Source: Zanthoxylum bungeanum
Taxonomy: Eukaryota; Streptophyta; Magnoliopsida; Sapindales; Rutaceae
Reading direction: 5' to 3'
NCBI GenBank assembly: GCA_019454045.1
Contig: SKCR01010148.1
Coordinates: forward strand, 744,001-808,000
Length of the DNA stretch: 64,000 bases
In this document: one piece after another, positions 46,601 through 57,309 of the stretch
Position numbering within the stretch: the stretch's first letter is position 1
How the letters are laid out: each line of letters opens with the position of its first letter
Position numbers and translations under genes: made by a program
The notes under the pieces: model-generated
What the model was told of the DNA's origin: nothing
The model's input: the letters and a program-made list of their open reading frames with translations, nothing else
Databases searched by the model: none

Positions 46601-47160
46601 TTTTTGTGTTTCAGATAGCTCCTGAAGTCATTCCATGATGGAGGCAACTTTTCAATGATTGTGGCAACTTGAAACGTCTCACAGAGTTTCATCCCTTCAT
46701 CCAATATTTCATGAATGATCAATTGTAGTTCACCCAACTGAGACATTACCGTTCTTGAATCTACCATTTTGTAGTCCAGTACCATTTTGTAGTCCAGGAA
46801 CCTACCCATGACAAATTTCTTTTGTCCGACATCCTCAGTTTTGTATTTCTTCTCGAGAGATTCCCAGATAATCTTTGCAGAAATCATGCATTGGTATACA
46901 TTGTACATGGTATTGTCAAGTCCTCCCAAGAGGTAGTTCTTGCACAAGAAGTCGCCTGACAACCATGTCTCTTCTCACAGTTGCTAGGATATTTCCGTTT
47001 CTCTCTCCACATGACCCGGAAGATCTTTGAGGTACTTAGCTAACTGCAGAGTTGTCAAGTAGAACAATATTTTACTCTGCCACTGTTTAAAGTTTGCTCC
47101 ACCAAACTTTTCCGGTTTTTCTCCATAAGCGACCGATAATGTGATATTTCCGCTAGCCAT
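43658..47160 (-). pseudogene. Copia-D gag-pol, degenerate
   Basis: Minus strand. The gag start ATG at 47160 reads MASGNITLSVAYGEKPEKFG. After a frame break, 46962-45940 encodes the rest of gag, zinc knuckle CYNCRKSGHMANDC and the protease site VDTGATRHI. A deletion near 45840-45860 removed the N-terminal integrase; the integrase tail resumes to 45528. Reverse transcriptase lies at 45150-44467, with YVDD near 44605. RNase H runs 44398-43658 to a tail rich in IADPLTKG. A 15-bp tandem duplication in gag repeats LDYKMV (about 46765-46800). Several stops and frameshifts. A copia lineage distinct from A, B and C. Confidence 0.88.
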
Positions 47161-47789
47161 GCGTAACTGGAAAAACCAGTAGCGATCAATAAGTTTACAA
47201 AAGACAAATTGTACAACGATCAACGAATGATCTTGTTCAAAAGTTATACTAAGTATCCACTCGTTGTTATATTGGACAGTAGTACCAATTACCACAATTC
47301 CTTGAATTTACTACTAAGGTTTCTTATGATAAGTAGGTAAATGAATATTCTCAGAGGACGAGAGGGGTCCGAAGTAACCATTTAAATCTCTGATCACTTA
47401 GGCTCTTATCGCCTTTTTGACATAATATCCTTTAAATATTTTCTCAATAGAATCTCTTAGGCATTCAAACTTAGTATGACACTTCAAATCACAATACAAT
47501 ATGTGTAGATATATATATGTGTATATGTGTGTAAGTCAATCAATATTGGATGGAATTTCGTGTGTAGAATTACACTTTTAATTCTCAACCAAGTATGCAA
47601 CACACAATTGAATTTCAACTTTATCACTATGTGTATGCTTGTGATAATTGAACACCCTAATAATAACTTAAATCTATACTACCAAGTTTATTGTAATACA
47701 ATATATGATTTTACTAAGTTAATATTATGATAATATAAGTTAATCTAAGTCTATTTCAATTTAGAAGCAATTCCATGATTATTTCGTTA

Positions 47790-48110
47790 GTGTCGCGTTC
47801 GTTTCTTCGTTCGAACGAAACTATCCAGTGAGTTCACGTTCGTGTAGCGTTTGAAAACGCGTTTGAACAAAGTGTTCCAGAGAGTTCACGTTCGTGTAGC
47901 GTTCGATAACGTGTTTGAAATGTCCCAGAGAGTTTACGTTCTTGTAGCGTTCGAAAACGCATTCGAACAAAATGTTCCAGAGGGTTTGCGTTCATGATGC
48001 GTTTGAAGACGCGTTCGAACGTTCTTAGGCAGAAGACTTGCGTTCGAGTTGCGTTTGAATACGCGTTCGAAATCAAAATTTTACCTACGAGTTCGTCGGG
48101 CGTTCGAACG
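47790..48110 (-). repeat. CGTTCGAACG-type array in Copia-D leader (~52-bp period)
   Basis: About five or six diverged units, at 47836, 47888, 47936, 47988 and 48040 on the plus strand. A typical unit reads TTCACGTTCGTGTAGCGTT, then a long A/CG palindromic part, then 'ccagag'. Read on the minus strand, in the sense of Copia-D, units match the solo-LTR array in its own sense direction, with about 32 of 37 bases identical for one pair by eye. It lies between the 5' LTR and the gag ATG. Confidence 0.85.
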
Positions 48111-48217
48111 CCCTTGCGTATTTTTCATGCACATAATTCATTTTTTTTTCCAGAAAATTGACTTTAACACATGCAAATTCTCATCTAACAACACTAAAAG
48201 TAATAAGTTCTTAAGAT

Positions 48218-48806
48218 TGTTGTGGGGAATTATGTGTTATTAAATGAAATCAACATGCATCAACAAATCAAAACCAGAACACAAAAAATCAAACCAATAT
48301 TGAACAAAAACCAAAAAACTTAGAGAAAACTTGGAAAATGACGAAAATTTGTAGTCCAAGTCGAGTTACCTCTGTCCTTAAGAACTTATTAGCCCCGCCT
48401 CGGTGCTCTACGGATTTTGTGGTTAACGTCATCCCATGATTACTTGGATTCATCTTGTTCAAGGGGCACTCTTTAACAAGATCTTAAACTAGGATAATGG
48501 TTAAATCTCTCTCTCGACTCCAAAACAAAAATGATGTGACTCAATACTTGTAATTTTCTGAACTAATTGAATGAACAAGAAGATTCCTTTATAAAGACAT
48601 GGAATAGTGCCTTTGAGGGTACCATTTGGTTTAGGGTGTAACCTTCCTAAGGGTTATACCACTTCCTTAAACCTTTTGGAACCTAGAGATATGTTCTTTC
48701 AATTTTATAGGGCATGTCTTTACATGTTAGTGCATTTCTCATAGGACAGTACTCAAGGGACATGACTCTCCTTCATCCATATTCTATATTTAGAGAATTT
48801 ACAACA
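48218..48806 (-). repeat. Copia-D 5' LTR (right)
   Basis: 589 bp, minus-strand TGTTGTAAATTC...CCACAACA. It ends 475 bp upstream of the MLK start codon and is oriented away from it. Confidence 0.92.
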
Positions 48807-48984
48807 AATATGTAGAAGTATTATTAAACTTTCTTATATGATTTCTTTACTTAAAAATAATATTTTTTTTTAGATAAATATAAGTATCCTTATCGGATAA
48901 CAAAGAGAGTGAGTGGGTCTGAACCAAAACCTCTTAGTTTCTTGCCCGTTATATATCTGGACATGTTACGAGAACAAAACGACA

Positions 48985-49154
48985 CTATATAAAACTAGAA
49001 AAAAAAAGTAATTAATTTAAAATAAATAAATAAAAAAAACCGACAATACAATTGCTTCTCTCGCATGATCGCATTTGCATCAACATTTCTTTCTAGAATC
49101 CATTGCTCTTCATTTCCCCCACAGATCTCCAAATTCTCACTCTCCAAACCCTAA
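48985..49154 (+). promoter_or_regulatory. Likely MLK core promoter
   Basis: TATATAAAA at about 48986-48994, followed by a CT-rich leader and a telo-box AAACCCTAA at 49146-49154, common in plant housekeeping and growth genes. Transcription would start around 49020-49150. Only about 170 bp separate the TATA box from the Copia-D target duplication. Confidence 0.55.
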
Positions 49155-49227
49155 TTTTCTCTCTCTAAACTGCAAAAACAAACACACCGTTCTTCGGTCA
49201 GATAAGTGATCGAATCTGGACCGACCG

Positions 49228-49293
49228 ATGAAGATTCTAGAAGCTTCATGAACATTTTCATTCATGGACGAGAATCATCTATACGATGCCTGA
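49228..49293 (+). promoter_or_regulatory. Upstream ATGs in the MLK leader
   Basis: Three ATGs precede the main start: 49228 (8-codon frame including the stop, ends 49251), 49248 (frame ends 49421, overlapping the main ORF out of frame) and 49264 (frame ends 49293, overlapping the main ATG). If they lie in the mature leader they should reduce translation. An unseen 5' intron or a later transcription start could remove them. Confidence 0.6.
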
Positions 49294-52200
49294 ACTGCGC
49301 AGCAGATCTCGCAGAAATCGGGCCGCTTTCAACCCAAACCCGAACCGGAACCCGAATCCACGACCCGACGATAATAATATTATCAACCATAATATTATTA
49401 ATAGCAACAAGAAAAGGCTGACTGTACGAAGTCAGCAACAGAGGAGAAGGAAAGGTAATAACACGATCGTCAATAATATTGTGAACGTTGAGGAAGCGAC
49501 GACCCCGTTTAAGGAGAAGGAAGACGTTAGGTTTTTTAGAGAAGAGGTTGCTCAGAAAAAGATGGACGAGGACGATAGCGGTGGCCGTAGCGCCGATAAG
49601 GCTGCCGGAGCTGAGGATGAAGGAAGCACAGCTCCTCTTCCTGAGAAGGTGCAATTTTTTTTTACGTTCTTTAAACCATTTTCATATTTTATTTTTTTTG
49701 TTTTTGTAGATTTTTTTGGAGGAAAATGGAAGGAAATAAAAAAAGATAATTTGGGTAAATGTTGAATATTGGTTTTCATATTTTATCGGTAAATTTATGT
49801 GAGCTGAGAGCTGAAATTGTGTGAGGATGAGGGGAGCTGAGTAGAGGAAAAGCAAAGAAAATTTTGTATTTTGAATTCGTGGGTTTGTTTGGTGGCTTAT
49901 TTGGTTTGGACTCCGAGGGAATGTATGAAATGAATAAGTTAAGTTTATAGTTTTTGTTTTTTTCTAAGCTTTCCCAGAAATTGTTGCATCAACTGCTAAC
50001 ATTGTACATCTTTCTATGGCCTATTATTTGTTTGAAACTACATTAATAGTGATTAGAGATTATAGATGGCTTTACTTTTATAGTATTAATTTTTGCCCTG
50101 AGTTAATTGTTTTTCTTTTTTCTGTCTAATTTAATAATTGTTGTCGAAAACAATGTCTTCGGTTGGTAAGTTGCTGATTTCACCTGAAAAGATGTGAAAC
50201 CTTGTTACATTATGCTGAAAATCCATTTGCTTTCTTCACTTTATGACTACAGGTACAAGTTGGTGGTTCCCCAATGTACAAAATAGATAGGAAACTGGGG
50301 AAAGGTGGATTTGGACAAGTGTATGTTGGTCGGCGAATGGGTCCAAATACAAATGAAAGAACTGGCCCTGGAGCTGTAGAGGTGTGTCCTTGTTTTTGAA
50401 ATTTTTCTTCATATATTGATTATAATAGCTCCTCACTTGTGTTTCTCTGTGTATTTTAGGTAGCTTTAAAGTTTGAACATAGAAGTAGCAAAGGTTGTAA
50501 TTATGGACCGCCTTATGAGTGGCAAGTTTACAAGTGAGGCTTCTGTTTCATCTTCTCTCTTTCATTTATTTTTATATAGCATTATAATTGAGAAGTCATG
50601 ATGCATGTGAGGTTTAACTTTCACTTTCTCTTCTGTCGTGCAGTGCGCTCGGTGGAAGTCATGGTGTGCCACGGGTTCACTTCAAGGGACGACAAGGTGA
50701 CTACTATGTCATGGTATGTGTTTGCTTAACACATTCTGTTTTTTATGATCAATTGATTCAATTCTCAGGAGGCTGTAGCTCCTATTTTTCTGGGTTTTGC
50801 ATGCAGGTCATGGATATGCTTGGTCCCAGTTTATGGGATGTTTGGAATAACAATTCACACACGTAAGTTCGTTTGGCAACCGATAGCTGGATATCCATCC
50901 TACAGTTATTGAATGACCAATTTATCTCTATCTAATGTTAACTTTGTTTTCCAATTCAGGATGTCAATTGAAATGGTTGCATGTATTGCCATTGAAGCTA
51001 TTTCCATATTAGAGAAGATGCACTCTAGAGGGTGATACTTCTCACTATCATGTCTTCTTATAATCATCTTTATTATTTTTTAATTATTAATGATGGTTTT
51101 TTCTTTCTTTACCTCCTATTATTGCCACATATGTTTTATATTATGCCATAATATTTCCATTTCTTCTTTTTGGCAGATATGTGCATGGGGACGTGAAACC
51201 TGAGAACTTTTTGCTTGGTACCCCTGGAACTCCTGATGAGAAAAAGCTTTTTCTTGTTGACCTTGGGTTAGGTAAGTTGCAACACTTCGTCTTCCCAATC
51301 TAGCAATATAGTGCCTTTAACGAGTTATCATTTTTGCTGTTTGTGTTGTACAGCAACCAGGTGGCGAGATAGTTCAACTGGTCAACATGTTGAATACGAT
51401 CAACGTCCTGATGTTTTCAGGTAAAACTAGATTGTTTTTACTATTAGATAATATGTTTGTTTACTTTATAGCTTGCACTATAGAAATTATTTTATTGACT
51501 CTAGTTTCATTGATTCATAAATAATTCAGGAAGCAGTTAATAGATTGAATCAAGTTGTAATTCAGTTTAATCCTAGAGTTTGTAATGAGATTACAAATAG
51601 ACTAACTAGAATTGCTTCATCAGGCCAAAGGAATGGTGTCTGGAAGGGAGTCTTCTCTCCTCCTATATCATTTAACCTTTAGCTATGAATGAATTTCATC
51701 TTTAAAAAAATAAATAAATAATTCCTTTGCTGTAGGGGAACAGTCCGGTATGCTAGTGTGCATGCTCATCTTGGTAGAACTGGTAGCAGGAGAGATGACC
51801 TTGAGTCTCTTGCTTATACACTCATTTTTCTTCTTCGTGGCCGGCTTCCTTGGCAAGGATATCAGGTATGCAATTTTTTCTAATTTGTGGTGTTGTATTT
51901 GTCTTTGATTTGTAATTTTTTCTAATTTTGTGATTTGCTTAGGGAGAAAATAAAGGATTCCTCGTTTGCAAGAAGAAGATGGCCACTTCCCCAGAAACTC
52001 TATGTTGCTTTTGTCCCCAGCCTTTCCGACAGTTTGTTGAGTATGTGGTTAATTTGAAGTTTGATGAGGAGCCCAATTATGCAAAATATATCTCTCTTTT
52101 CGATGGGATTGTTGGCCCAAACCCAGATATTAGGCCAATAAACACTGATGGTGCACAGAAGGTACTTTTGATGTTCTTGCATCTACATTTTCTGGCATGA

Positions 52201-53636
52201 GGCCTTTTGGGGCAGGAATTTTTTAGTTTCTGATTGGAATTTCCCTTTGACATGTATACTTTTTGTTGTGAAGCTCATATACCAAGTAGGACATAAGAGA
52301 GGACGTTTGACAATGGAGGAGGAAGAAGATGAGCAACCAAAGAAGAAGGTTCGCATGGGAATGCCAGCAACCCAGTGGATTAGTGTCTATAATGCCCGTC
52401 GGCCTATGAAGCAGAGGTATTTACTTGGAAATTGCTATTAAAGCTTTTCAAGTTAATGATGGAACGATAATAAGCTAACGATCTTACCCCTGTGTAGATA
52501 TCATTATAATGTGGCTGATGTGAGACTTTCTCAACATATTGAGAAAGGAAATGAAGATGGATTGTTTATTAGTAGCGTGGCTTCATGTTCAAACCTGTGG
52601 GCTCTAATTATGGATGCAGGCACTGGTTTCTCTGCTCAAGTCTATGAACTCTCGCCTTATTTTCTTCACAAGGTTGGTTAATTCCAATTTCAATGTTAGT
52701 TATTATAAATCTGAAGTAGTAGGGCATATTTCATCATTTATTTTACCAAGTGATGTGGATGTTTTTACTTGCACATGGTAACCTTGTGAATTCTTGTCTT
52801 CTTTTGAAGGAGTGGATTATGGAACAGTGGGAGAAAAACTACTACATTAGTGCAATAGCAGGAGCTAATAATGGTAGCTCATTGGTTGTAATGTCAAAAG
52901 GTTAGCTTCTATATCTGTGAAGTGGCTATGATTAATATAACATTTTTTTTAAATCCATGTTGCTTAGTTTATTGTTTTATTTGATGACTAGGTACCCAGT
53001 ATTTGCAGCAGTCCTACAAAGTCAGCGATTCATTTCCCTTTAAGTGGATCAATAAAAAATGGAGGGAGGGTTTTTATGTCACTGCCATGGCCACTGCTGG
53101 AAGTAGATGGGCAATTGTTATGTCTCGTGGTGCAGGATTTTCTGAACAGGTATATGTTGGGATTTGTGAATATCTGCTGAAGCAGCTAGCTTTTTGGTGT
53201 AAGAAAATGTTTCTGATATAAAATCAATTTTCCATCTAAATGCAGGTTGTGGAACTAGATTTTCTGTATCCTAGTGAAGGTATTCACCGGAGGTGGGATA
53301 GTGGTTATCGTATCACGTCAACTGCAGCAACCTGGGACCAGGCTGCTTTTGTTCTTAGTGTTCCTAGAAGAAAACCTGCTGATGAAACTCAAGAAACTCT
53401 CCGAACTTCTGCTTTTCCTAGCACTCATGTCAAGGTGGATTGTTCAGATATTTTTTACATGTTTAATTTTTAATCATTTTCTTTCTATTTGTTTTTTCAA
53501 CGCCTTAATTTATTTTTTGAGCATAACTGTATGGGTATTCACCTGGTTCTGCCTTTCTTTATTTTTTATCTTGCAGGAGAAATGGGCTAAGAATCTTTAT
53601 ATTGCATCTGTTTGCTATGGTCGAACTGTTTCATGA
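49286..53636 (+). CDS. MLK: MUT9-like / photoregulatory protein kinase (MLK1/2-type, CK1 family)
   Basis: Nuclear serine/threonine kinase of the plant MLK/PPK branch of casein kinase 1. Relatives phosphorylate histone H3 Thr3 and act on phytochrome, cryptochrome and clock partners. Sixteen coding exons, all GT-AG: 49286-49648, 50253-50381, 50460-50533, 50644-50713, 50807-50862, 50960-51031, 51177-51271, 51354-51420, 51736-51865, 51943-52161, 52274-52416, 52498-52672, 52810-52900, 52992-53149, 53246-53434, 53577-53636. Total 2091 nt, 696 aa, normal for the family (about 670-705). The start [10 protein letters not shown] is the conserved family N-terminus. Glycine loop GKGGFG (137-142), VALK lysine 168, catalytic HGDVKPEN (258-265, Asp260), DLG at 283-285: all key residues present. 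A basic cluster with PKKKVR (447-452) is a likely nuclear signal. The conserved C-terminal domain ends CYGRTVS. Closest in wording to Arabidopsis MLK1/MLK2 rather than MLK4; that choice is from memory. Confidence 0.95.
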
Positions 53637-54015
53637 ACCACTGAAAAGTTTTGTTGGAATGCCACTTGATTTATTTTGACTGTGAACTTGTACAACTGCA
53701 AACAGCTTTCACCATTTACTACCCCTGTTTTTGAAGCTGAGATCCTCTTTAGCCGAGTTGACAGATCACGACATTGGAAATTGATGTATGCAAAACTCTA
53801 CTTTATTGTCGCCGCCATGTAGAACTGCACTGTCTTTCAATTGTGTTGAAATAGTTATGAGGTAGTATTATTTATCTTATGGCTGCTGGGATGGGTAACT
53901 CTTAAATATTGTTACAACGCTTGTATAGTTTTGAAAAATAATCTCTAAGTTGAAGGCCTGTGCACATGTCATCCTTTATTAATGAAGGGTATTTTGGAAC
54001 CTGGAAAATGAGTTA
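53637..54015 (+). other. MLK 3' flank / probable 3' UTR
   Basis: T-rich non-coding sequence after the stop. No unambiguous poly(A) signal could be assigned. Confidence 0.5.
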
Positions 54016-54337
54016 CAATTTACAATGTCTTGTAGACACTGTCCAGTCATTCAGTCTGCAGTCATTTCTCTTTACCCTGTTTTGGACTTGATTCTGTGAT
54101 CTTTCAGTTTGACCTGAAAGACAGAGAGTGTTATCTATTTTTTTACTATGAAGTGAGTTTGTAATCTTAATGATGTCAATTTACAATGTCTTGTAGACAC
54201 TGTCCAGTCATTCAGTCTGTAGTCATTTCTCTTTACTCTGTTTTGGACTTGATTCTGTGATGTTTCAGTTTGATCTGAAAGACAGTGTGTTATCTATTTT
54301 TTTACTATGAAGTGAGTTTGTAATCTTAATGATGTCA
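54016..54337 (+). repeat. 161-bp tandem duplication downstream of MLK
   Basis: Copies 54016-54176 and 54177-54337 with only a few differences by eye (for example ctgcag/ctgtag, taccctg/tactctg, and a small indel in the GACAG stretch). Recent local duplication in non-coding sequence. Confidence 0.92.
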
Positions 54338-54865
54338 ATTTTATGATATAAAATTTTGTATGTATACTTGCACAACCCTTAGTTATCTAGCGTGCAATAT
54401 ACCTTTCTGAATATTGGAGCTCTGGTTCCAATTGCACAAACATGCTGATTGATATCCTTCCTCCAAATCCATCTTCTCTCTTAGTGCAGACATATTTAAC
54501 TGCCAACTTATTTATTTGTATATAATTATAACCCTCATAAGATAGGATGTGACCCGAGTCACTGAGTGGTTCTGGTACCATTGATTTTATGACTGAAGCT
54601 GATGGTCATTGCTTAAATTATGAATCTCTCGGGATAAGCTTCTTCTTGGGTAAAGTTTATAGTTTTAGATGTCCCAATTCATTGACCAATTCCTTTACTG
54701 GCTTATGTAGAGCAAGGGTATGCAAATTTTTTTCTCAGGTAAGTCACTGACATTTTAAATTCTGTGAAAGATTCAAATATTGGTGCTTTTTGTCCAAACG
54801 GCACTATAATTGCCGCTGTCCTTGGTGTAGACTGGTGGTTAGCCAGGGATTATGCATGTTGGTTC
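54338..54865. other. Non-coding, no gene seen
   Basis: Ordinary AT-rich text between the 161-bp duplication and the paired coding-like repeats. No support for an exon. Confidence 0.45.
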
Positions 54866-54874
54866 TGTCTAATC

Positions 54875-55195
54875 AAGGTCAAGATCTTGGAAGCAGAAAA
54901 ACAGTAGACAGCTATATGGATAATTGTGAAGTTCTGGTACCAACTACCAAGAAAGCAAGCAGTTGTGAGCATGGTAAGTCCTGGCACCAATGTCTATCAA
55001 GTTCATTTGCGTAATAAGGTTGACTATGTTAGTCTTCTTGTGTTTCTGATTATTATCAAGTATGATTACAAATTTGCTCAAGATCTTGGACAGCTGAAGC
55101 ACAATTGTCAAGGCTTCTTAGACCCGTGTAAGATTTCTGGTAACAAGAAACCAAGTACTTGTGAACTCGGCAAGTCTTTGGAACGTTGTTGGAAT
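54875..55195 (+). repeat. Two degenerate coding-like repeats, 199 bp apart
   Basis: The segments beginning CAAGATCTTGG at 54880 and 55079 translate to similar patterns: QDLG, then an acidic/Cys stretch, KK-x-S-x-C-E-x-GKS and a final C about 38 residues on. They are diverged in DNA yet keep the residue pattern. No start, splice structure or known family could be established; they could be pseudogene or non-coding transcript relics. Confidence 0.4.
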
Positions 55196-55333
55196 ACTTA
55201 ATGTAAGCTTTCCGAACTACTATCTTAGTTTTTCTGAGTATAAAGTGTTCTTGCCTCTTCTCATATTTTCATTGTGGTCAGTTTTATTTATTGATTGTTA
55301 TTGCATATATGTACTTGGGGAAGCTCTATTCTT

Positions 55334-55455
55334 GTTTTTGACAACTATGCCAAGCATTGGCTCCTTTCGTTGTATTCAGCTGGTAAGCTGTATGTGTTTT
55401 TGACAACTATGCCAAGCATTGGCTCCTTTTGTTGTATTCAGCTGGTAAGCTGTAT
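55334..55455 (+). repeat. 61-bp tandem duplication
   Basis: Two adjacent copies starting GTTTTTGACAACTATGCC at 55334 and 55395, nearly identical (tttcg/ttttg). Non-coding. Confidence 0.92.
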
Positions 55456-56471
55456 GTTCTTCAATGTTCCTAGTTGTCCACGCAGAGAATGACAAGGAAA
55501 TGTCTAAAGACCAAAGATATGTTTGGATGTACCATGGAATTAAATGCCATAGTGAGCGATGGTACTATTGAATAAAGCACGAGTCATCATCTCCAAACTG
55601 AAAGTATGGGATTGATTTCACCAATTCTTTCTTGTTGAAGTGAGAACTCCCTGTATTTGTCTACATAATTTCTGAGATGACTCCAGTTTTTTGAGGTGAT
55701 CGCCTTCCTGATGATGCATATGTTTTTTCATTACTAGTTTTTTCATTTTTGGCATGCGCTTAGTAAGTTGATTATCTTGTCAACAAATAGTCTTTTCTTG
55801 ATCTTTAGGGTTTAATATTTCAACTTATATTTGGATTTTTTGCCCTAAACTTCCGGGCATCCTTGTATCAGGTGAGTGTGGTGAAGATATGGACCAAACA
55901 TCTCTTGCTTCTCTCATTTGTTATGTGCATAATATTCAAATGTTTGACAGAAGGTTTTATCATTCATGTTCGTTTCATGTGGTAAAGCTGGATGAGTCTT
56001 TGGTTACTGCATGACTGATCTGTTTTTTTATTTCATTACTACTCTCGCAACTTCATTTTGTTCAGTTTGGACCTTGCTCACTGATGTTTTTGTGTTTCAG
56101 GATAGTTCCAATGGAAGTGTGTATATTTTCTGGAATTGGTGAACGTGGAGACTTTTTTGTGCTTTATTTGGAGAATTATATTAACATTGAAGTGGACACA
56201 CAAAGCGTCAGTTCTGAAAATACCCACCGGATGACCAGCTAAGCAAATACTTTTATTCATGTGTTTTTTGTTATTCTAACAAAGCGCACGATTCTAACAA
56301 ATTTTGTAGCAAAGTAGGTTATTCATGACACTTTCTTGATTCTAATTAGCCGGGGTTCCTGTTCTTAAGTGTCGTTCCTTGCATTTAGAATTCACGGAAA
56401 GATTATTAGTGGAAGTGCTATCATATCAAATGTTACCAATTTATTTCCACTGTTACTAATTATATGGAAGG
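55456..56471. other. Intergenic, no gene seen
   Basis: T-rich non-coding sequence between MLK and SHH1. Short open frames only. Confidence 0.45.
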
Positions 56472-56547
56472 GGCGACACCCAGATTTGAATTGGGGAAAA
56501 AGGATTTGTAGTCTCCGTCTCCCACCTTATCGCTCGGCCATGCCATC
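56472..56547 (-). pseudogene. tRNA-Cys (plastid trnC-like) pseudogene
   Basis: The minus strand reads GGCATGGCCGAGCGATAAGG, later ACTACAAATCC, then TTCAAATCTGGGTGTCGCC, which is the plan of plastid trnC-GCA. The anticodon position reads ACA instead of GCA, about six extra bases (a GAGACG-like duplication) sit before the anticodon arm, and the first bases do not pair with the 3' end. Not functional. It probably derives from an old plastid DNA transfer; no flanking plastid sequence was recognised. Confidence 0.7.
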
Positions 56548-57300
56548 AAAAAAGATCCAAAATAGATGAAAATATTACCCTTTTGCTGTTTTGTTTTAAG
56601 ATGGGAGAGTTTGTGGGACACAATACTTGAGCCTTTTGTTTTGATCTTTTCAGTTAAATTAACTACCAAACAAAAAATTATGTAAAGATGAATTTTGTCT
56701 TGCCCTTTATATACCAGTCAACTATTTCCATTATAAAGCCAAAAGACAACCTAGAAAATTAATTTAACTTGCCAGAAATGGGACTAGTATTTTTCCAACT
56801 CTGGATCAAATTTAAATTTAAAATAAAATTTTTACTTATTTCAGGCCAGTCATGAAGTTATTTAATCTTTAAAAATAACTAATAAATAGTTTTTTTTTGA
56901 CCCCCTAATCTTATAACAATGAACGAGTATGGGACGTCTTACCATAATTGATTACATATCCTATAACGAGTGAGCCATCCTTTAACTTCATACGATAGAA
57001 TGTTTCCACCACGTTGGGATATGTGGTACAAGATAATGAGTGGAAGAAAATTAAAAGTAAATAAATATAAAAAATATTTAAGATAGAAAAAAATAAAAGA
57101 ATTTAATTTAATCATAAAGAAAATAAAAAAATTTATGGGGAAAAATGAGGGGAAATTAACATATTTTAGCCAGTGAGGGGAAAAATAAAAAGAAAAATAT
57201 TAAAAAATAAAGGGGAAAAATAAAAAAAGAAAAGTATTTTAAAAGTAAATAAAAGAGAAGAGAGATGGATATTATGAGAAAGAAAATTGAAGCGAGATAA
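56548..57300. other. AT-rich intergenic, no gene seen
   Basis: Increasing A/T content with 'ggggaaaaa' runs at 57140-57230. No coding sequence. Confidence 0.5.
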
Positions 57301-57309
57301 TAAATAGAG

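Larger units (their letters stand above)
39661..48811 (-). mobile_element. Copia-D: degenerate minus-strand Ty1/copia element
   Basis: The element proper is 39666-48806 with the perfect duplication AATAT (39661-39665, 48807-48811). On the minus strand: 5' LTR 48806-48218, leader with a repeat array (48110-47790), broken gag-pol 47160-43658, polypurine tract next to 43084, 3' LTR 43083-39666. The 3' LTR is split by a 2.8 kb solo LTR. Without it the LTRs are about 590-600 bp. No canonical initiator-Met primer site is visible next to the 5' LTR. Confidence 0.93.

Noticed and set aside
56369..56669. Short frames over the tRNA-like region
   Set aside because: Explained by the trnC-like pseudogene; such frames recur in plant annotations as artefacts.
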